The notes under the pieces are model-generated. The model was not told the origin of the DNA. It searched no databases and saw only the letters and a program-made list of their open reading frames with translations. 42,954 nt of DNA, taken from assembly GCA_027309085.1 (NCBI GenBank), contig DAIDDL010000034.1, positions 1 through 42,954 on the forward strand. The letters run 5' to 3'. The translations under genes and the position numbers were made by a program. This document shows positions 6,511 to 15,203 of the stretch, in pieces. Every line of letters starts with the position of its first letter. The stretch's first letter is position 1. The DNA comes from Sulfobacillus sp. GTDB taxonomy: Bacteria > Bacillota > Sulfobacillia > Sulfobacillales > Sulfobacillaceae.

Positions 6511-7650
6511 TTGAGCAGTCCAATGATGCGCCGCGCGCTGCGGCTGGCTGGCCGGGGACGCTACAGCACATCCCCCAACCCCATGGTGGGCGCAGTGGTG
6601 ACAGATGCCTCGGGTCAAGTCGCCGGGGAAGGCTATCACAAGCGGGCTGGGGGGCCTCATGCCGAAGTCGGCGCACTGGCCCAGGCAGGAGCCCGGGCTC
6701 AGGGAGGCACTTTATACGTCACCTTGGAGCCGTGCAATCATACGGGGCGCACCCCTCCGTGCACCGATGCCATTATTGCCGCGGGAGTCGCCCATGTTGT
6801 GGTGGCCATGACGGACCCTAATCCTGAAGTCAAAGGCGGGGGAATCGCCCGGCTCAGGTCCGCGGGCATCACCGTCGAGGTGGGAGACGGTGGGGAGGAA
6901 GCAGCTTCGCTCAACCAGGCTTTTGTGACATGGAGCCAGAAGCGCCGACCCTTTGTCACCCTGAAGGCGGCAATGAGTCTGGACGGGAAAGTCGCCACCA
7001 AAACCGGAGATTCCCGGTATATCACTCACGAGCAGTCTCTGGCTGTCACGCATACTCTGCGCCGCCGCCACGATGGCATATTGGTGGGGGTGAACACAGT
7101 TCTCACAGACGACCCGGCACTGACGTACCGGGGACAGGCTGCGGGTTCTGACCCCGTGCGGGTTATTCTAGACAGCCAGGGCCGCACCCCCCCGTCTGCC
7201 CGCGTTTTTTCCCAAGACTCCCCGTCGCCCACACTGGTCTTCACAACCGCACAGGCATCCGGTTTCTGGCAGCGGGAGATATTTTCGGCGGGCGGCGAAG
7301 TCATTGAAGTGGCCGCCAACCCGTCGGGTCGGGTCAGCCTTAATGACGTGCTGAGCGAATTGGCGTTGCGGCACCTGCTGTCCCTACTCGTGGAAGGGGG
7401 GCCCACTGTTCATGCCGCGTTTATTGCCGAAGGTTTGGCCGACGAGTGGTACGGCTTCATCGCCCCCCTCATCATTGGCGGGCAGGCGCCAGGACCCGTG
7501 GCAGGGACGGGCGCAGCCACCTTGCCAGACGCCTGGCGACTCGGGCCTCTGGACATGAAAAGGCTCGGACCCGACGTGCTGGTGCACGCCCGCTTCCTGC
7601 CTGCAGACCCTATTTCCCAGGAGGAGAATGCCGAATGTTTAGCGGACTGA
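6511..7650 (+). CDS. ribD: RibD: bifunctional diaminohydroxyphosphoribosylaminopyrimidine deaminase / 5-amino-6-(5-phosphoribosylamino)uracil reductase
   Basis: Catalyses the second and third steps of riboflavin synthesis from GTP. From the chosen start it has 379 residues. The N-terminal cytidine-deaminase-like domain shows the zinc ligands His50 in GGPHAEVGAL, Cys75 and Cys84 in LEPCNHTGRTPPC. The C-terminal dihydrofolate-reductase-like domain begins at about residue 140 (RRPFVTLKAAMSLDGKVAT) and includes LLVEGGPTVHAAF. Start: TTG 6511 has GGGGAG five bases before it; the ATG at 6523 is too far from that site. First gene of the FMN-riboswitch operon; its end overlaps ribE by 16 bases. Confidence 0.95.
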   Translation: MSSPMMRRALRLAGRGRYSTSPNPMVGAVVTDASGQVAGEGYHKRAGGPHAEVGALAQAGARAQGGTLYVTLEPCNHTGRTPPCTDAIIAAGVAHVVVAMTDPNPEVKGGGIARLRSAGITVEVGDGGEEAASLNQAFVTWSQKRRPFVTLKAAMSLDGKVATKTGDSRYITHEQSLAVTHTLRRRHDGILVGVNTVLTDDPALTYRGQAAGSDPVRVILDSQGRTPPSARVFSQDSPSPTLVFTTAQASGFWQREIFSAGGEVIEVAANPSGRVSLNDVLSELALRHLLSLLVEGGPTVHAAFIAEGLADEWYGFIAPLIIGGQAPGPVAGTGAATLPDAWRLGPLDMKRLGPDVLVHARFLPADPISQEENAECLAD

Positions 7651-8258
7651 TAGAAAGTGTGGGCCAACTGGCCGCAGTGCAGAACACGGGGGACCCCCAT
7701 GCCCGCACCCTCACGGTGGAAGCGCCGTTCGCCGCATCTTTAGATCTGGGAGAGTCGGTGTCCGTCAACGGCGTGTGCCTGACGGTGACCGCCCAAACGG
7801 ACCGTTCCTTCCAGGTGGAGTGCACCCCGACCACCTTAGCCATAACGACTTTGGGCGGCTTGCCGGTCCCCCACCTGGTCAATCTCGAGCGTTCGGTCAC
7901 CCCGTCCACCCGCTTGGGCGGCCACTGGGTGCAGGGCCACATTGACACTCAGGGGAAGGTGGAAGCCGTAACCCCCGAAGGGGAAGCCCGCCATATCACC
8001 TTTTCCTATCCCCCAGAATTCCGCGGACTCATCGTGCCCTTTGGCTCCATCACCGTCGACGGAGTCAGCCTCACCGTAGTATCGGCAGAGCCCGGCCGCT
8101 TTCAGGTCACTTTGATTCCTTATACCCAGAGCCACACTACTCTGGGAGCTCTTGCCCCCGGCTCCGTGGTGAATCTGGAGTTTGACGTCTTAGGCAAATA
8201 TGTCCAACAGCTGTTAGATCCCTACGCGGGTCAGGAAAAGAGGCCAACGGTCCAATGA
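7635..8258 (+). CDS. ribE: Riboflavin synthase alpha chain
   Basis: Converts two 6,7-dimethyl-8-ribityllumazine molecules into riboflavin. The 207-residue protein shows the duplicated lumazine-binding barrels: [10 protein letters not shown] at the start, SVNGVCLTV in the first repeat, then [16 protein letters not shown], and [12 protein letters not shown] in the second. Normal length. It starts at ATG 7635 inside the end of ribD with GAGGAG upstream, and its stop overlaps the ribBA start (ATGA), indicating coupled translation. Confidence 0.96.
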   Translation: MFSGLIESVGQLAAVQNTGDPHARTLTVEAPFAASLDLGESVSVNGVCLTVTAQTDRSFQVECTPTTLAITTLGGLPVPHLVNLERSVTPSTRLGGHWVQGHIDTQGKVEAVTPEGEARHITFSYPPEFRGLIVPFGSITVDGVSLTVVSAEPGRFQVTLIPYTQSHTTLGALAPGSVVNLEFDVLGKYVQQLLDPYAGQEKRPTVQ

Positions 8259-9469
8259 CAGAAAAAAACCTGTTAGAGTTCAATACCATCCCGGAAGCGC
8301 TGGAAGCCTTGCGCAACGGCGAAATTATCGTCGTAGTCGATGACGAAGACCGGGAGAATGAAGGAGATTTAGTCATGGCGGCCGATTTTGCGACCCCAGA
8401 CGCCATCAATTTCATGGCCCAGTGGGGACGCGGACTGATCTGCGTGCCCATGACCGGAGAGCGGCTGCAAGAACTCCAGCTGCCGTCCATGGTGGGCGCC
8501 CCGGATGAGTCGATGGACACTGCGTTCACCGTTTCCGTGGATGCCCGCCAGACCACTACCACCGGCATATCGGCTCATGACCGCGCTGCCACCGTGCGTG
8601 CCCTCATTGACCCGGCCAGCCGTCCCGAGGATTTTGTCCGTCCCGGCCACTTGTTCCCGCTGCGGGCTAAGGACGGCGGTGTGATGCGGCGCCCGGGCCA
8701 CACGGAAGCCAGCGTAGACCTAGCATTTATGGCCGGCCTGACGCCCGCCGCCGTCATCTGCGAGATCATGGATGACAATGGCACCATGGCGCGGCTGCCC
8801 CGGTTGCAGGAATTCCGCCGGGAGCACGGACTCAAACTGATCACCATTGCCGATTTGATCCGCTACCGCCGCCACCAGGACACGCTCTTTGTGCGGGAAG
8901 GCCGCGCTCAACTGCCAACCCGCTACGGCACGTTTACAGCGATTGCCTACACGGAGAAAGAGACCAAGGATACACACTTGGCGCTGGTGATGGGGGACGT
9001 CTCCAACGGTGACCCGATGTTGGTGCGGGTGCATTCCGAATGTCTGACCGGGGATGTATTCGGCTCCAAGCGCTGCGACTGCGGCGATCAGTTGGACATG
9101 GCCCTGCGCATGATTGCCCAAGAAGGCCGGGGGGTATTGCTGTATATGCGCCAGGAAGGCCGGGGAATTGGACTGGCCAACAAAATCAAAGCCTACGCCC
9201 TGCAGGAAGCCGGGTATGATACCGTCTCCGCCAACCAGGCGCTGGGGTTCCCCGCCGATTCCCGCGATTACGGCGTCGGGTCGCAAATTCTTGCGGATTT
9301 GGGTGTGCGCGACATGCGCCTTCTGACCAACAATCCCAAAAAGTACCACGCGCTCGACGGATACGGCTTGCGAATTGTGGAGCGCATCCCCATCCACTCC
9401 GAGCCGCGTGAGGAAAATGCCTTTTATCTCGAGACAAAAAAGGTCAAAATGGGACATTGGATGGACTGA
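8255..9469 (+). CDS. ribBA: RibBA: 3,4-dihydroxy-2-butanone-4-phosphate synthase / GTP cyclohydrolase II
   Basis: Supplies both precursors of riboflavin. 404 residues, the usual length for the fusion. The RibB half has the acidic metal-binding loop [10 protein letters not shown] (residues 29-38), then [14 protein letters not shown], and [14 protein letters not shown]. The RibA half starts near residue 205 and has the zinc cysteines in [18 protein letters not shown] and the arginine motif [19 protein letters not shown] 8255 overlaps the ribE stop by four bases. Confidence 0.96.
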   Translation: MTEKNLLEFNTIPEALEALRNGEIIVVVDDEDRENEGDLVMAADFATPDAINFMAQWGRGLICVPMTGERLQELQLPSMVGAPDESMDTAFTVSVDARQTTTTGISAHDRAATVRALIDPASRPEDFVRPGHLFPLRAKDGGVMRRPGHTEASVDLAFMAGLTPAAVICEIMDDNGTMARLPRLQEFRREHGLKLITIADLIRYRRHQDTLFVREGRAQLPTRYGTFTAIAYTEKETKDTHLALVMGDVSNGDPMLVRVHSECLTGDVFGSKRCDCGDQLDMALRMIAQEGRGVLLYMRQEGRGIGLANKIKAYALQEAGYDTVSANQALGFPADSRDYGVGSQILADLGVRDMRLLTNNPKKYHALDGYGLRIVERIPIHSEPREENAFYLETKKVKMGHWMD

Positions 9470-9509
9470 GAGTCCGCCCATTGCACCCTTGAAGAGAAAG
9501 CGAGGTCTT

Positions 9510-9986
9510 ATGCCTACCGTGTCAGAACACCAAGGATTTCTCACCACCTATCCAGGACAATCCTGGGCCATTGTGGTCAGCCGCTTCAACCAGCGGGTCA
9601 CGGACCGCCTGCTCGAAGGGGCGGTCGACACCCTGATCCGCCACGGAGTGCCTGCAGACGATGTCGACGTGTTCTGGGTTCCGGGCGCGTTCGAGATTCC
9701 CAACCTGGTCAACGCGCTCAGCGGCCGGAAATATTCCGCCATCATCACTTTGGGCGCCATCGTCCGCGGGGAGACTCCCCATTTTGACTTCATCGCCTCC
9801 AGCACGGCGGGAGCCATCTCTGATCTGGCCCGCCACAGCGCCATCCCCGTCATTTTCGGAGTGCTGACCTGCGATACCATGGCGCAAGCCGAGGACCGCG
9901 CAGATGGAAAATCCGGCAACAAGGGCGCTGAGGCGGCTTTAGCCGCGATTGAGATGGCCAACTTGTACCACAGACTCCAGGACTAA
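9510..9986 (+). CDS. ribH: 6,7-dimethyl-8-ribityllumazine synthase
   Basis: Condenses the RibA/RibD product with dihydroxybutanone phosphate; forms icosahedral or pentameric shells. 158 residues, normal length. Motifs: VSRFNQRVTDRLLEGA, VPGAFEIP, and LGAIVRGETPHFDFIASSTA with the catalytic histidine. Start ATG 9510 with GCGAGG nearby and 40 bases after ribBA. The stop overlaps the convergent birA stop by four bases, so the rib operon ends here. Confidence 0.96.
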   Translation: MPTVSEHQGFLTTYPGQSWAIVVSRFNQRVTDRLLEGAVDTLIRHGVPADDVDVFWVPGAFEIPNLVNALSGRKYSAIITLGAIVRGETPHFDFIASSTAGAISDLARHSAIPVIFGVLTCDTMAQAEDRADGKSGNKGAEAALAAIEMANLYHRLQD

Positions 9987-10756
9987 GACTCCGGGGCGTA
10001 ACCCCCGTTGGCCAGCCGCAAGCTGACCTCTCCGCTGATCACAGGAATGCAGCGGGACCCTTGCCGGATAAGGAGCGCACCATCTTCGGCAATGTCTTCT
10101 GCTATTCCTGTAATCCGCCCAGAGGCTGCCCAGGCCTCCACTTCCTGCCCGAGCGTCACACTGGCCCGGCGCCATGCCTCGGCCACAGGCGCATTGCCCT
10201 CGCTCTCCCACCGTTCGTACCAAGCCTCCAAAGCCGGGGCGAGCGTTCCCCACAGCCCCTCCCGGTCTATCTCCCGCCCGGCTTGCTGGGAAATGGTCGT
10301 CGCCTGGGGAAACTCCTCGGGCACGGTGCCGCGCACGTTGATGCCCATGCCGACAATAGCCCAGGGACGGGGATCGGTGCCCCCTTCCACCAGAATGCCG
10401 GCGTACTTCCTGCCCCCCATGACGGCGTCATTGGGCCACTTCAGTCCAGGGCTCAGGCCCGTCAGCGTGCGCACGGCATCTGTGAGCGCGACCCCCGCCA
10501 ACAGGCTGAGAATGCCGCCCTGCCGCAGTGGCGGGGGATAGAGAAGAACTGAGACATACAGTCCCTGGTCCGGAGGCGACCACCAAGCCCGTCCCATCCG
10601 CCCCCGGCCCGCCGTCTGCCGGCCCGCCACCACCGCCGCCCCCGCCGGCACCTCTTCCTGGCGCATCCTCTCCCGCAAGACCTGGTTCGTCGACCCAACA
10701 CTGTCCAGCCGTGTCAGGTCCTTGCCCAGCCAGCGGCTAGCCCCGAGACGGTCCAT
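9983..10756 (-). CDS. birA: Biotin-[acetyl-CoA-carboxylase] ligase, short form without DNA-binding domain
   Basis: Attaches biotin to carboxyl carrier proteins via biotinyl-AMP. 257 residues. The catalytic motifs are AGRGRMGRAWWSPP (biotinyl-AMP loop, about residues 49-62), LKWPNDAVMGGRKYAGILVE, and VGMGINVRG. The small C-terminal domain follows from about residue 205. There is no N-terminal winged helix, so unlike E. coli or B. subtilis BirA it should not be a repressor. The start lies inside the end of folK (20-base overlap), last gene of the minus-strand operon. Confidence 0.93.
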   Translation of the reverse strand: MDRLGASRWLGKDLTRLDSVGSTNQVLRERMRQEEVPAGAAVVAGRQTAGRGRMGRAWWSPPDQGLYVSVLLYPPPLRQGGILSLLAGVALTDAVRTLTGLSPGLKWPNDAVMGGRKYAGILVEGGTDPRPWAIVGMGINVRGTVPEEFPQATTISQQAGREIDREGLWGTLAPALEAWYERWESEGNAPVAEAWRRASVTLGQEVEAWAASGRITGIAEDIAEDGALLIRQGSRCIPVISGEVSLRLANGGYAPES

Positions 10757-11255
10757 GCGCTCCCCCTCCTGATCCCGGCCAGTCCATGACCCGGACCACC
10801 TCCTGGCCTGCCACCTGCGCGAGCAGTCCGGACACCTCCCCCACTCCCGGGATTGTCAGCCCGGGGGCAATTTCTGCCAAGGGTGCGAGGACGAACCGGC
10901 GCTGCGCCATGCGCGGGTGGGGCACCTGCAGTACTGGGCTGTCCAGCACCAAGCCCCCGCAAAGAAGGACATCTATATCCAGCGTGCGCGGCCCGAACCG
11001 TTCCAAGCGCTCCCGCCCGCAAGCCTGCTCGGCTGCCTGCGCCTGTTTCAGCACCTCCTGGCAGTCCCACACGGTCTCGAGGCACACCACCGCATTGTAG
11101 TAGTCCGGCTGCGGCGGGCCGCCTTGCGGTGCGGTCCGGTAGATGCCAGAGCGGCTTATAATCTGTCCCGCCCGCTGCATGAAAGACAGCCCTTCGGCAA
11201 AACAGGCCAGCGGATTTCCCAGATTTCCGCCAAAACTGAGATATACCTCACGCAT
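10737..11255 (-). CDS. folK: 2-amino-4-hydroxy-6-hydroxymethyldihydropteridine pyrophosphokinase
   Basis: Transfers pyrophosphate from ATP to hydroxymethyl-dihydropterin in folate synthesis. From ATG 11255 the protein has 172 residues: MREVYLSFGGNLGNPLACF, YRTAPQGGPPQPDYYNAV, FGPRTLDIDVLLCGG with the metal-binding aspartates, and VPHPRMAQRRFVLAPLAEI. The frame is open farther upstream, but ATG 11255 aligns with the family start and overlaps the folB stop by eight bases. The tail ends glycine- and proline-rich. Confidence 0.95.
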   Translation of the reverse strand: MREVYLSFGGNLGNPLACFAEGLSFMQRAGQIISRSGIYRTAPQGGPPQPDYYNAVVCLETVWDCQEVLKQAQAAEQACGRERLERFGPRTLDIDVLLCGGLVLDSPVLQVPHPRMAQRRFVLAPLAEIAPGLTIPGVGEVSGLLAQVAGQEVVRVMDWPGSGGGAHGPSRG

Positions 11256-11607
11256 CGCGCCAGATCTCCACTTCGACGTACCCAACCACCCCATCCACCG
11301 GCGGGGCCATTTTCCTCACCCGGACGCCCACCTGCACCACCCGCGGCGAATCCAGCACTTCCTGGGCTATCCGGTCCGCCAAGGTTTCCAGCAGGTTGAC
11401 CGGGGACGCCGCCATGACTGTGTTGATCCGGCGCACCACGGCCGCATAATTGACGGTTTCCGACAAGCGGTCATCACGGGCAGCCAAAGTGGTGTCGAGT
11501 CCAATCTCCACATCAACCTGAAAAGGCTGCGGCACATTTTTCTCATGGGGCAGCGCGCCGTGTTTGGCCTGGTACTGGAGATCATGCAAGCGGATCCAGT
11601 CAGTCAT
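11248..11607 (-). CDS. folB: Dihydroneopterin aldolase
   Basis: Cleaves dihydroneopterin to hydroxymethyl-dihydropterin and glycolaldehyde. 119 residues, full length. Motifs: LQYQAKHGALPHEKNVPQPF, ETVNYAAVVRRI, NLLETLADRIA, and VRVRKMAPPVDG near the end. Overlaps folP by eight bases upstream and folK by eight downstream. Confidence 0.95.
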   Translation of the reverse strand: MTDWIRLHDLQYQAKHGALPHEKNVPQPFQVDVEIGLDTTLAARDDRLSETVNYAAVVRRINTVMAASPVNLLETLADRIAQEVLDSPRVVQVGVRVRKMAPPVDGVVGYVEVEIWRDA

Positions 11608-12433
11608 GGCGCTGCCACCGGTCTGCGACCGCTACAGCATCACGCGTTGCGGCCACGTTGTGGACGCGCACCACATCCACATGGTGCGCCGCCGCCAGGG
11701 CGCACACTGCGGCTGTCGCCACATCCCGCCCGCCAGCCGCCTTCCCCGTCAGGGCGCCGAGAAAGCGCTTGCGGCTCGGCCCCAGCAGCATGCCGGCGCC
11801 GAATCCTGAAAACGCCGCTAGATGCTGCAGCACCGTCCAGTTGTCGTCCCCTCCGTAGGCAAATCCCAAGCCTGGGTCCACGAGGATGCGGTCCGGGTCA
11901 ATCTGACTGTCCTCAGCCCTCTCGAGCCCGCTGGAAAAAAATTTTTCCATCTCGCCAATATCCACCGCGCCCGGCGCCCATGGCTCATGGCGGTTGAACA
12001 TCATGACCAGCCCCGCATCCGTCCCGGCCAGCACCCGGATCATTTCCGGATCCCCGCGCAGGCCCTGAATGTCATTGATGATATCGACTCCCAAATCCAC
12101 AGCGCGGCGGGCCACTTCCGCTTTTTGGGTATCCACTGACAGCCGCAGCTTTGGCCACCGCCGCCGGATCTGGCGGATGGGATCTTCCAACCTCTGCCAT
12201 TCCGTGTGGACATCCACGGCTTCGTAGCCAGGGCGTGTGGACTCCCCGCCAATGTCAATAATGTCTGCTCCGGCCGCAATCAGATCCTCGACCTGGGCCA
12301 ACGCCTGGGCGGGGTCCATAAACTGGCCGCCGTCGGAAAAGGAATCCGGGGTCACGTTCACAATGCCCATCAGCCAGGTTTTGTGCCCCAGATCCAAGGG
12401 GCGGGATCCGCAGCGAAAGACTCTCTTCACCAA
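11600..12433 (-). CDS. folP: Dihydropteroate synthase
   Basis: Joins hydroxymethyl-dihydropterin pyrophosphate and p-aminobenzoate; the sulfonamide target. 277 residues. Motifs: GIVNVTPDSFSDGG, DIIDIGGESTRPGYEAVD, SVDTQKAEVARRAVDLG, DIQGLRGDPEM, DPGLGFAYGGDDNW and GPSRKRFLG. Start TTG 12433 lies seven bases after AGGAGG, inside the end of the amidohydrolase gene. Order folP-folB-folK is the standard folate cluster; folE and folC are not in this window. Confidence 0.96.
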   Translation of the reverse strand: MVKRVFRCGSRPLDLGHKTWLMGIVNVTPDSFSDGGQFMDPAQALAQVEDLIAAGADIIDIGGESTRPGYEAVDVHTEWQRLEDPIRQIRRRWPKLRLSVDTQKAEVARRAVDLGVDIINDIQGLRGDPEMIRVLAGTDAGLVMMFNRHEPWAPGAVDIGEMEKFFSSGLERAEDSQIDPDRILVDPGLGFAYGGDDNWTVLQHLAAFSGFGAGMLLGPSRKRFLGALTGKAAGGRDVATAAVCALAAAHHVDVVRVHNVAATRDAVAVADRWQRHD

Positions 12434-13605
12434 GGACTGGCCTCCTGCCCGCTCTGCCGGTCATAGACAACCCGCCCAGCCACAATGGTCTTGTCCACCA
12501 CACTGCGAAATTCAAAGGGATGGCCTGTCCAAATCACGACATCCCCGTCTTTGCCCGGATCCAGGGAGCCTATCCGCTCTCCCACCTGGCAGAAGTCCGC
12601 CGCATTTTGGGTAATGGCCTGCAGGGCTGCCGCTTCCTCCAGTCCTTCCCGCACAGCCAGCGCCGCCGACACCACCAGGTACTGTACAGGCACGACAGGA
12701 TGGTCGGTGATGAGCGAGATCTTCACCCCGCGCGCGGCCAGCATGCCGGCCTGCGCAAATCCGCGTTCCCGCACTTCGGGTTTGACCCGCGCCACCAGGC
12801 CCGGCCCCAGCGAGACGGGCACCCCATACGCAAGAAGCTCGTCAATTACCTTGAATGCCTCTGTGCCGTGCTCAATAATTTGCTGCACCCCAAATTCCCG
12901 CCCAATGCGCAGGGCGGTCAGGATATCGTCCGCCCGGTGCGCATGCGTCCGCAGGGGGATCTTGCGGTCCACGACGAGCAGCATCGCTTCATGATCCAGG
13001 TTGCGGTCCCCGTCCGGGTCTTTTTCCAGGTGCCGCCGGTAGTTCAGCGCCGCCACAAAAGCTTCCCGCAGCGCCTTGGCCACCCCCATGCGGGTCATGG
13101 GGAATTTCTTGTCTGTACCGTAGACTCTCTTGGGATTTTCCCCCATCGCGCTTTTCATTCCCGACGGCGCCTTCAGGATCATCTCGTCCATGGTCCGCCC
13201 AAACAACCGCAAAGTGGCCCCTTGGCCTCCCACAACATTGCCGCTGCCCGGGGTGACCCAGGCTGCTGTGATGCCGCCCTGCACAGCGTCTCTCAGTGCC
13301 ACGTCAGCGGGGTTGAAGCCGTCCACGGCGCGGACACCCGGGGTCAGGGGATTGGTCATCTCATTGCCATCGGCCCCTTCCCGCCCTTCCCCGTCACTGA
13401 AGACGCCCAGGTGCGTGTGGGAGTCGATAAAGCCGGGCAGCACGTACTGCCCGTGCGCGTCAATCACCCGCGCGCTTTCCGGCACGAGCACATCCTTGCC
13501 CACGGCCACAATCTGCCCCTCATCGTCAATCAGCACGGTGCCGTTCGGGACCGCTCCCCGGCTGATGGTTTCCACCCGTCCTCCAACAATTGCCAGCATT
13601 TCCAT
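12427..13605 (-). CDS. Metal-dependent amidohydrolase, imidazolonepropionase-like
   Basis: 392 residues of the amidohydrolase superfamily. Beta-sandwich start (MEMLAIVGGRVETISRGAVPNG), then YVLPGFIDSHTHLG with the HxH metal site at about residues 62-64, histidines in RTHAHRADD and QQIIEHGTEA, the catalytic aspartate in SLITDHPVVPVQY, and the closing GSLDPGKDGDVVIWTGHPF. Many family members occur in Firmicutes; the substrate is not determined. It overlaps folP, so it is co-transcribed with the folate genes, but no folate role is known to me. A TATTAT -10-like sequence (minus strand, 13621-13626) lies just upstream. Confidence 0.88.
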   Translation of the reverse strand: MEMLAIVGGRVETISRGAVPNGTVLIDDEGQIVAVGKDVLVPESARVIDAHGQYVLPGFIDSHTHLGVFSDGEGREGADGNEMTNPLTPGVRAVDGFNPADVALRDAVQGGITAAWVTPGSGNVVGGQGATLRLFGRTMDEMILKAPSGMKSAMGENPKRVYGTDKKFPMTRMGVAKALREAFVAALNYRRHLEKDPDGDRNLDHEAMLLVVDRKIPLRTHAHRADDILTALRIGREFGVQQIIEHGTEAFKVIDELLAYGVPVSLGPGLVARVKPEVRERGFAQAGMLAARGVKISLITDHPVVPVQYLVVSAALAVREGLEEAAALQAITQNAADFCQVGERIGSLDPGKDGDVVIWTGHPFEFRSVVDKTIVAGRVVYDRQSGQEASPW

Positions 13606-13720
13606 CCCTCATATCCCTGTATAATAGCGGCACGCTGCGCGCGTGTGCGGGGGCGTTGCCCCTCTCCCGCCATCATACACCGCTTGGGCTCACGCGGGCA
13701 AAATCCCTGAAGGCGACCGC

Positions 13721-14773
13721 TCACCAGTGCGGGCCGCGCCAGACCCACCGGGTTCCCGGGCGTAAATTCCAGCGCACGATGCGGTACTCGGCGTTTGTGC
13801 TCTGCAGGAGGTATAGAGAACCTGTGCTGCCCACGGTGCCGTACACCACGCTTTTCACCGGCACCGTGCGCACTTTCAGCGTCGTCGTCCGCCCGCTTGG
13901 GGTCACCATCACCACCAGGGAATGTCCCGGCACGTTTAGATTGATCCCCATGTAAATCCAGCCCAAACGGTTAATCCCGAGGAACTCGCTGTGCACAATG
14001 GGCTCAGGGGACAGCACCGGCATCTTTCGCAGCAGGCGGTCCTTGCGGCTATACACCAGCACTTCCCGCTGATAGCGGTCGCCGCTGGCCGCTTCAACGT
14101 AGAGCCAGCCGTGCGGTCCCGCCTCAAAAGAGCGTACGACCGCACTGATAGGGTAGGCGGCATCCACCTGAAGCGGACTGTCCCACTGGCTCCGGGCCAT
14201 ATTGATCACTCCCAGCAGCCTGCCCTGGGCGTTATACTTGGCCACCCACATTTCCGACTGTCCCCGGCCCAGCCGCACCCCCTCCAGCAGGAGATTGCGG
14301 CCATCCGCCGCCAAGTGCCATATCGCCTCGGTCTGCCCGGGCGGCACTGTCAGCTGGATGATCTTGGAGACGCGCCCCCCGAGAAGGCGGTACACCGCCA
14401 GCTGCTGATTATCCACAAAATAGAGCCCCCGGCTGGCATAGACCAGATCTTCGATGACAGCATCCGGCACCGCCACCGTGCGCCAAGTCTTGCCCGTTTC
14501 CACAATGCGGTGCTGATATGAGTCCGCAATCCAGAACCGGTGTTCCGCGTGCGCGAACGCCAGAGGCCCATACCGCTGCCCGTCCAGGCCTTTGGCGATT
14601 CCCACGTCCTGCGGCCTAGATCCAAAAGGGGCGCTCCAGACCAGAGCCGGGTTGGGGTCGAGATGCCAAAATTGCACCCGGTGCACTCCCCTGCCCGCCG
14701 CCAGCGCCATCAGAATCCCCAGTACCGCTATCCCCAGTCCCGCTTTTTGCCTGCGGGATAGTTTTTTTGCCAC
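13721..14773 (-). CDS. Membrane-anchored or secreted beta-propeller-like protein, function unknown
   Basis: 350 residues. A basic start (MAKKLSRRQKAG) and one hydrophobic helix (LGIAVLGILMALAAG, about 13-27) indicate an N-terminal anchor or signal sequence. The rest is beta-rich and lacks cysteines, with recurring short strands and motifs such as GPLAFAHAEHRFWIADSYQHRIVE, typical of NHL/six-bladed propellers. No catalytic motif is seen. It is upstream of the amidohydrolase on the same strand with a gap of 115 bases. Family and function are not recognised; the fold is an inference. Confidence 0.6.
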   Translation of the reverse strand: MAKKLSRRQKAGLGIAVLGILMALAAGRGVHRVQFWHLDPNPALVWSAPFGSRPQDVGIAKGLDGQRYGPLAFAHAEHRFWIADSYQHRIVETGKTWRTVAVPDAVIEDLVYASRGLYFVDNQQLAVYRLLGGRVSKIIQLTVPPGQTEAIWHLAADGRNLLLEGVRLGRGQSEMWVAKYNAQGRLLGVINMARSQWDSPLQVDAAYPISAVVRSFEAGPHGWLYVEAASGDRYQREVLVYSRKDRLLRKMPVLSPEPIVHSEFLGINRLGWIYMGINLNVPGHSLVVMVTPSGRTTTLKVRTVPVKSVVYGTVGSTGSLYLLQSTNAEYRIVRWNLRPGTRWVWRGPHW

Positions 14774-14813
14774 GCGCCGTCCCCTCCTCCTTCACGCTAT
14801 GCGCGAAGGCGCC

Positions 14814-14825
14814 GGGACATGTCCC
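14814..14825. promoter_or_regulatory. 12-bp perfect palindrome, candidate operator
   Basis: GGGACATGTCCC, 41 bases upstream of the propeller-protein start; the half GGGACATG recurs about 50 bases further at 14862-14869. Regulator unknown. Confidence 0.35.
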
Positions 14826-14895
14826 TCTTTGGGATAGCCCCTGCCCGTGTGCTGGGCAAGGTGGGACATGGGCAAGGCATGTGGCCTTTGTTTTT

Positions 14896-15049
14896 CATGC
14901 ATCCCCAGATCAGTCAGGCAGCAGGGAAACGCACCGCACTTCTCGCGAATTTCCGAAGAATTACCGCCCGTTCGGAGCGCTGTAGCCACCAGTTTTAACT
15001 CGATGTCCTCCATTGGAAGGGTCCCACCTGACTTATCTGGGGATGCATG
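14896..15049. mobile_element. MITE-like element, 154 bp
   Basis: Terminal inverted repeats of 23 bases with one mismatch: left 14896-14918 begins CATGCATCCCCAGAT, right 15027-15049 is its complement. The element is flanked directly by the 8-base direct repeat TTGTTTTT (14888-14895 and 15050-15057), the pattern of a target-site duplication. Inside, on the minus strand, ATG 15013 with GGAGG-free leader opens a frame MEDIELKLVATALRTGG that runs through the left repeat; it may be the start of a transposase left after internal deletion. The CATG ends and an 8-base or longer duplication fit IS4/IS231-type elements best, but family assignment is tentative. Confidence 0.75.
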
Positions 15050-15077
15050 TTGTTTTTTGCCCCAGCACCGTTAAAAT
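15050..15077 (+). promoter_or_regulatory. Candidate promoter of the diguanylate cyclase gene
   Basis: TTGTTT (15050-15055), 16-base spacer, TAAAAT (15072-15077). The -35 box coincides with the right-hand direct repeat of the MITE-like element. Confidence 0.4.
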
Positions 15078-15085
15078 AAGGGAAA

Positions 15086-15139
15086 CAGGCACGGGGAGGG
15101 CTGCTGCGGCAGCCCGGAATTTTTGTGCATTTTTGCCTG
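15086..15139 (+). promoter_or_regulatory. Structured leader with terminator-like hairpin
   Basis: Outer stem CAGGCA (15086-15091)/TGCCTG (15134-15139) encloses a strong hairpin GGGCTGC-TGCG-GCAGCCC (15098-15115) followed by GGAATTTTT. It lies in the 5' leader of the diguanylate cyclase gene and could be an attenuator. It does not match the c-di-GMP riboswitch cores I know. Confidence 0.4.
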
Positions 15140-15203
15140 AAGGTTCGTTAAAAGAGGAGAAGCGCTTACGCGTTACCGACGACATGTTCCCGGCGCCAAG
15201 CCG

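Noticed and set aside
12520-13710. 396-codon + strand open frame opposite the amidohydrolase
   Set aside because: Antisense shadow: the minus strand has full amidohydrolase motifs, and this frame has no family features or ribosome binding site.
15060-15203. c-di-GMP riboswitch before the diguanylate cyclase
   Set aside because: Leader structure exists, but the conserved GEMM core sequences are not present.
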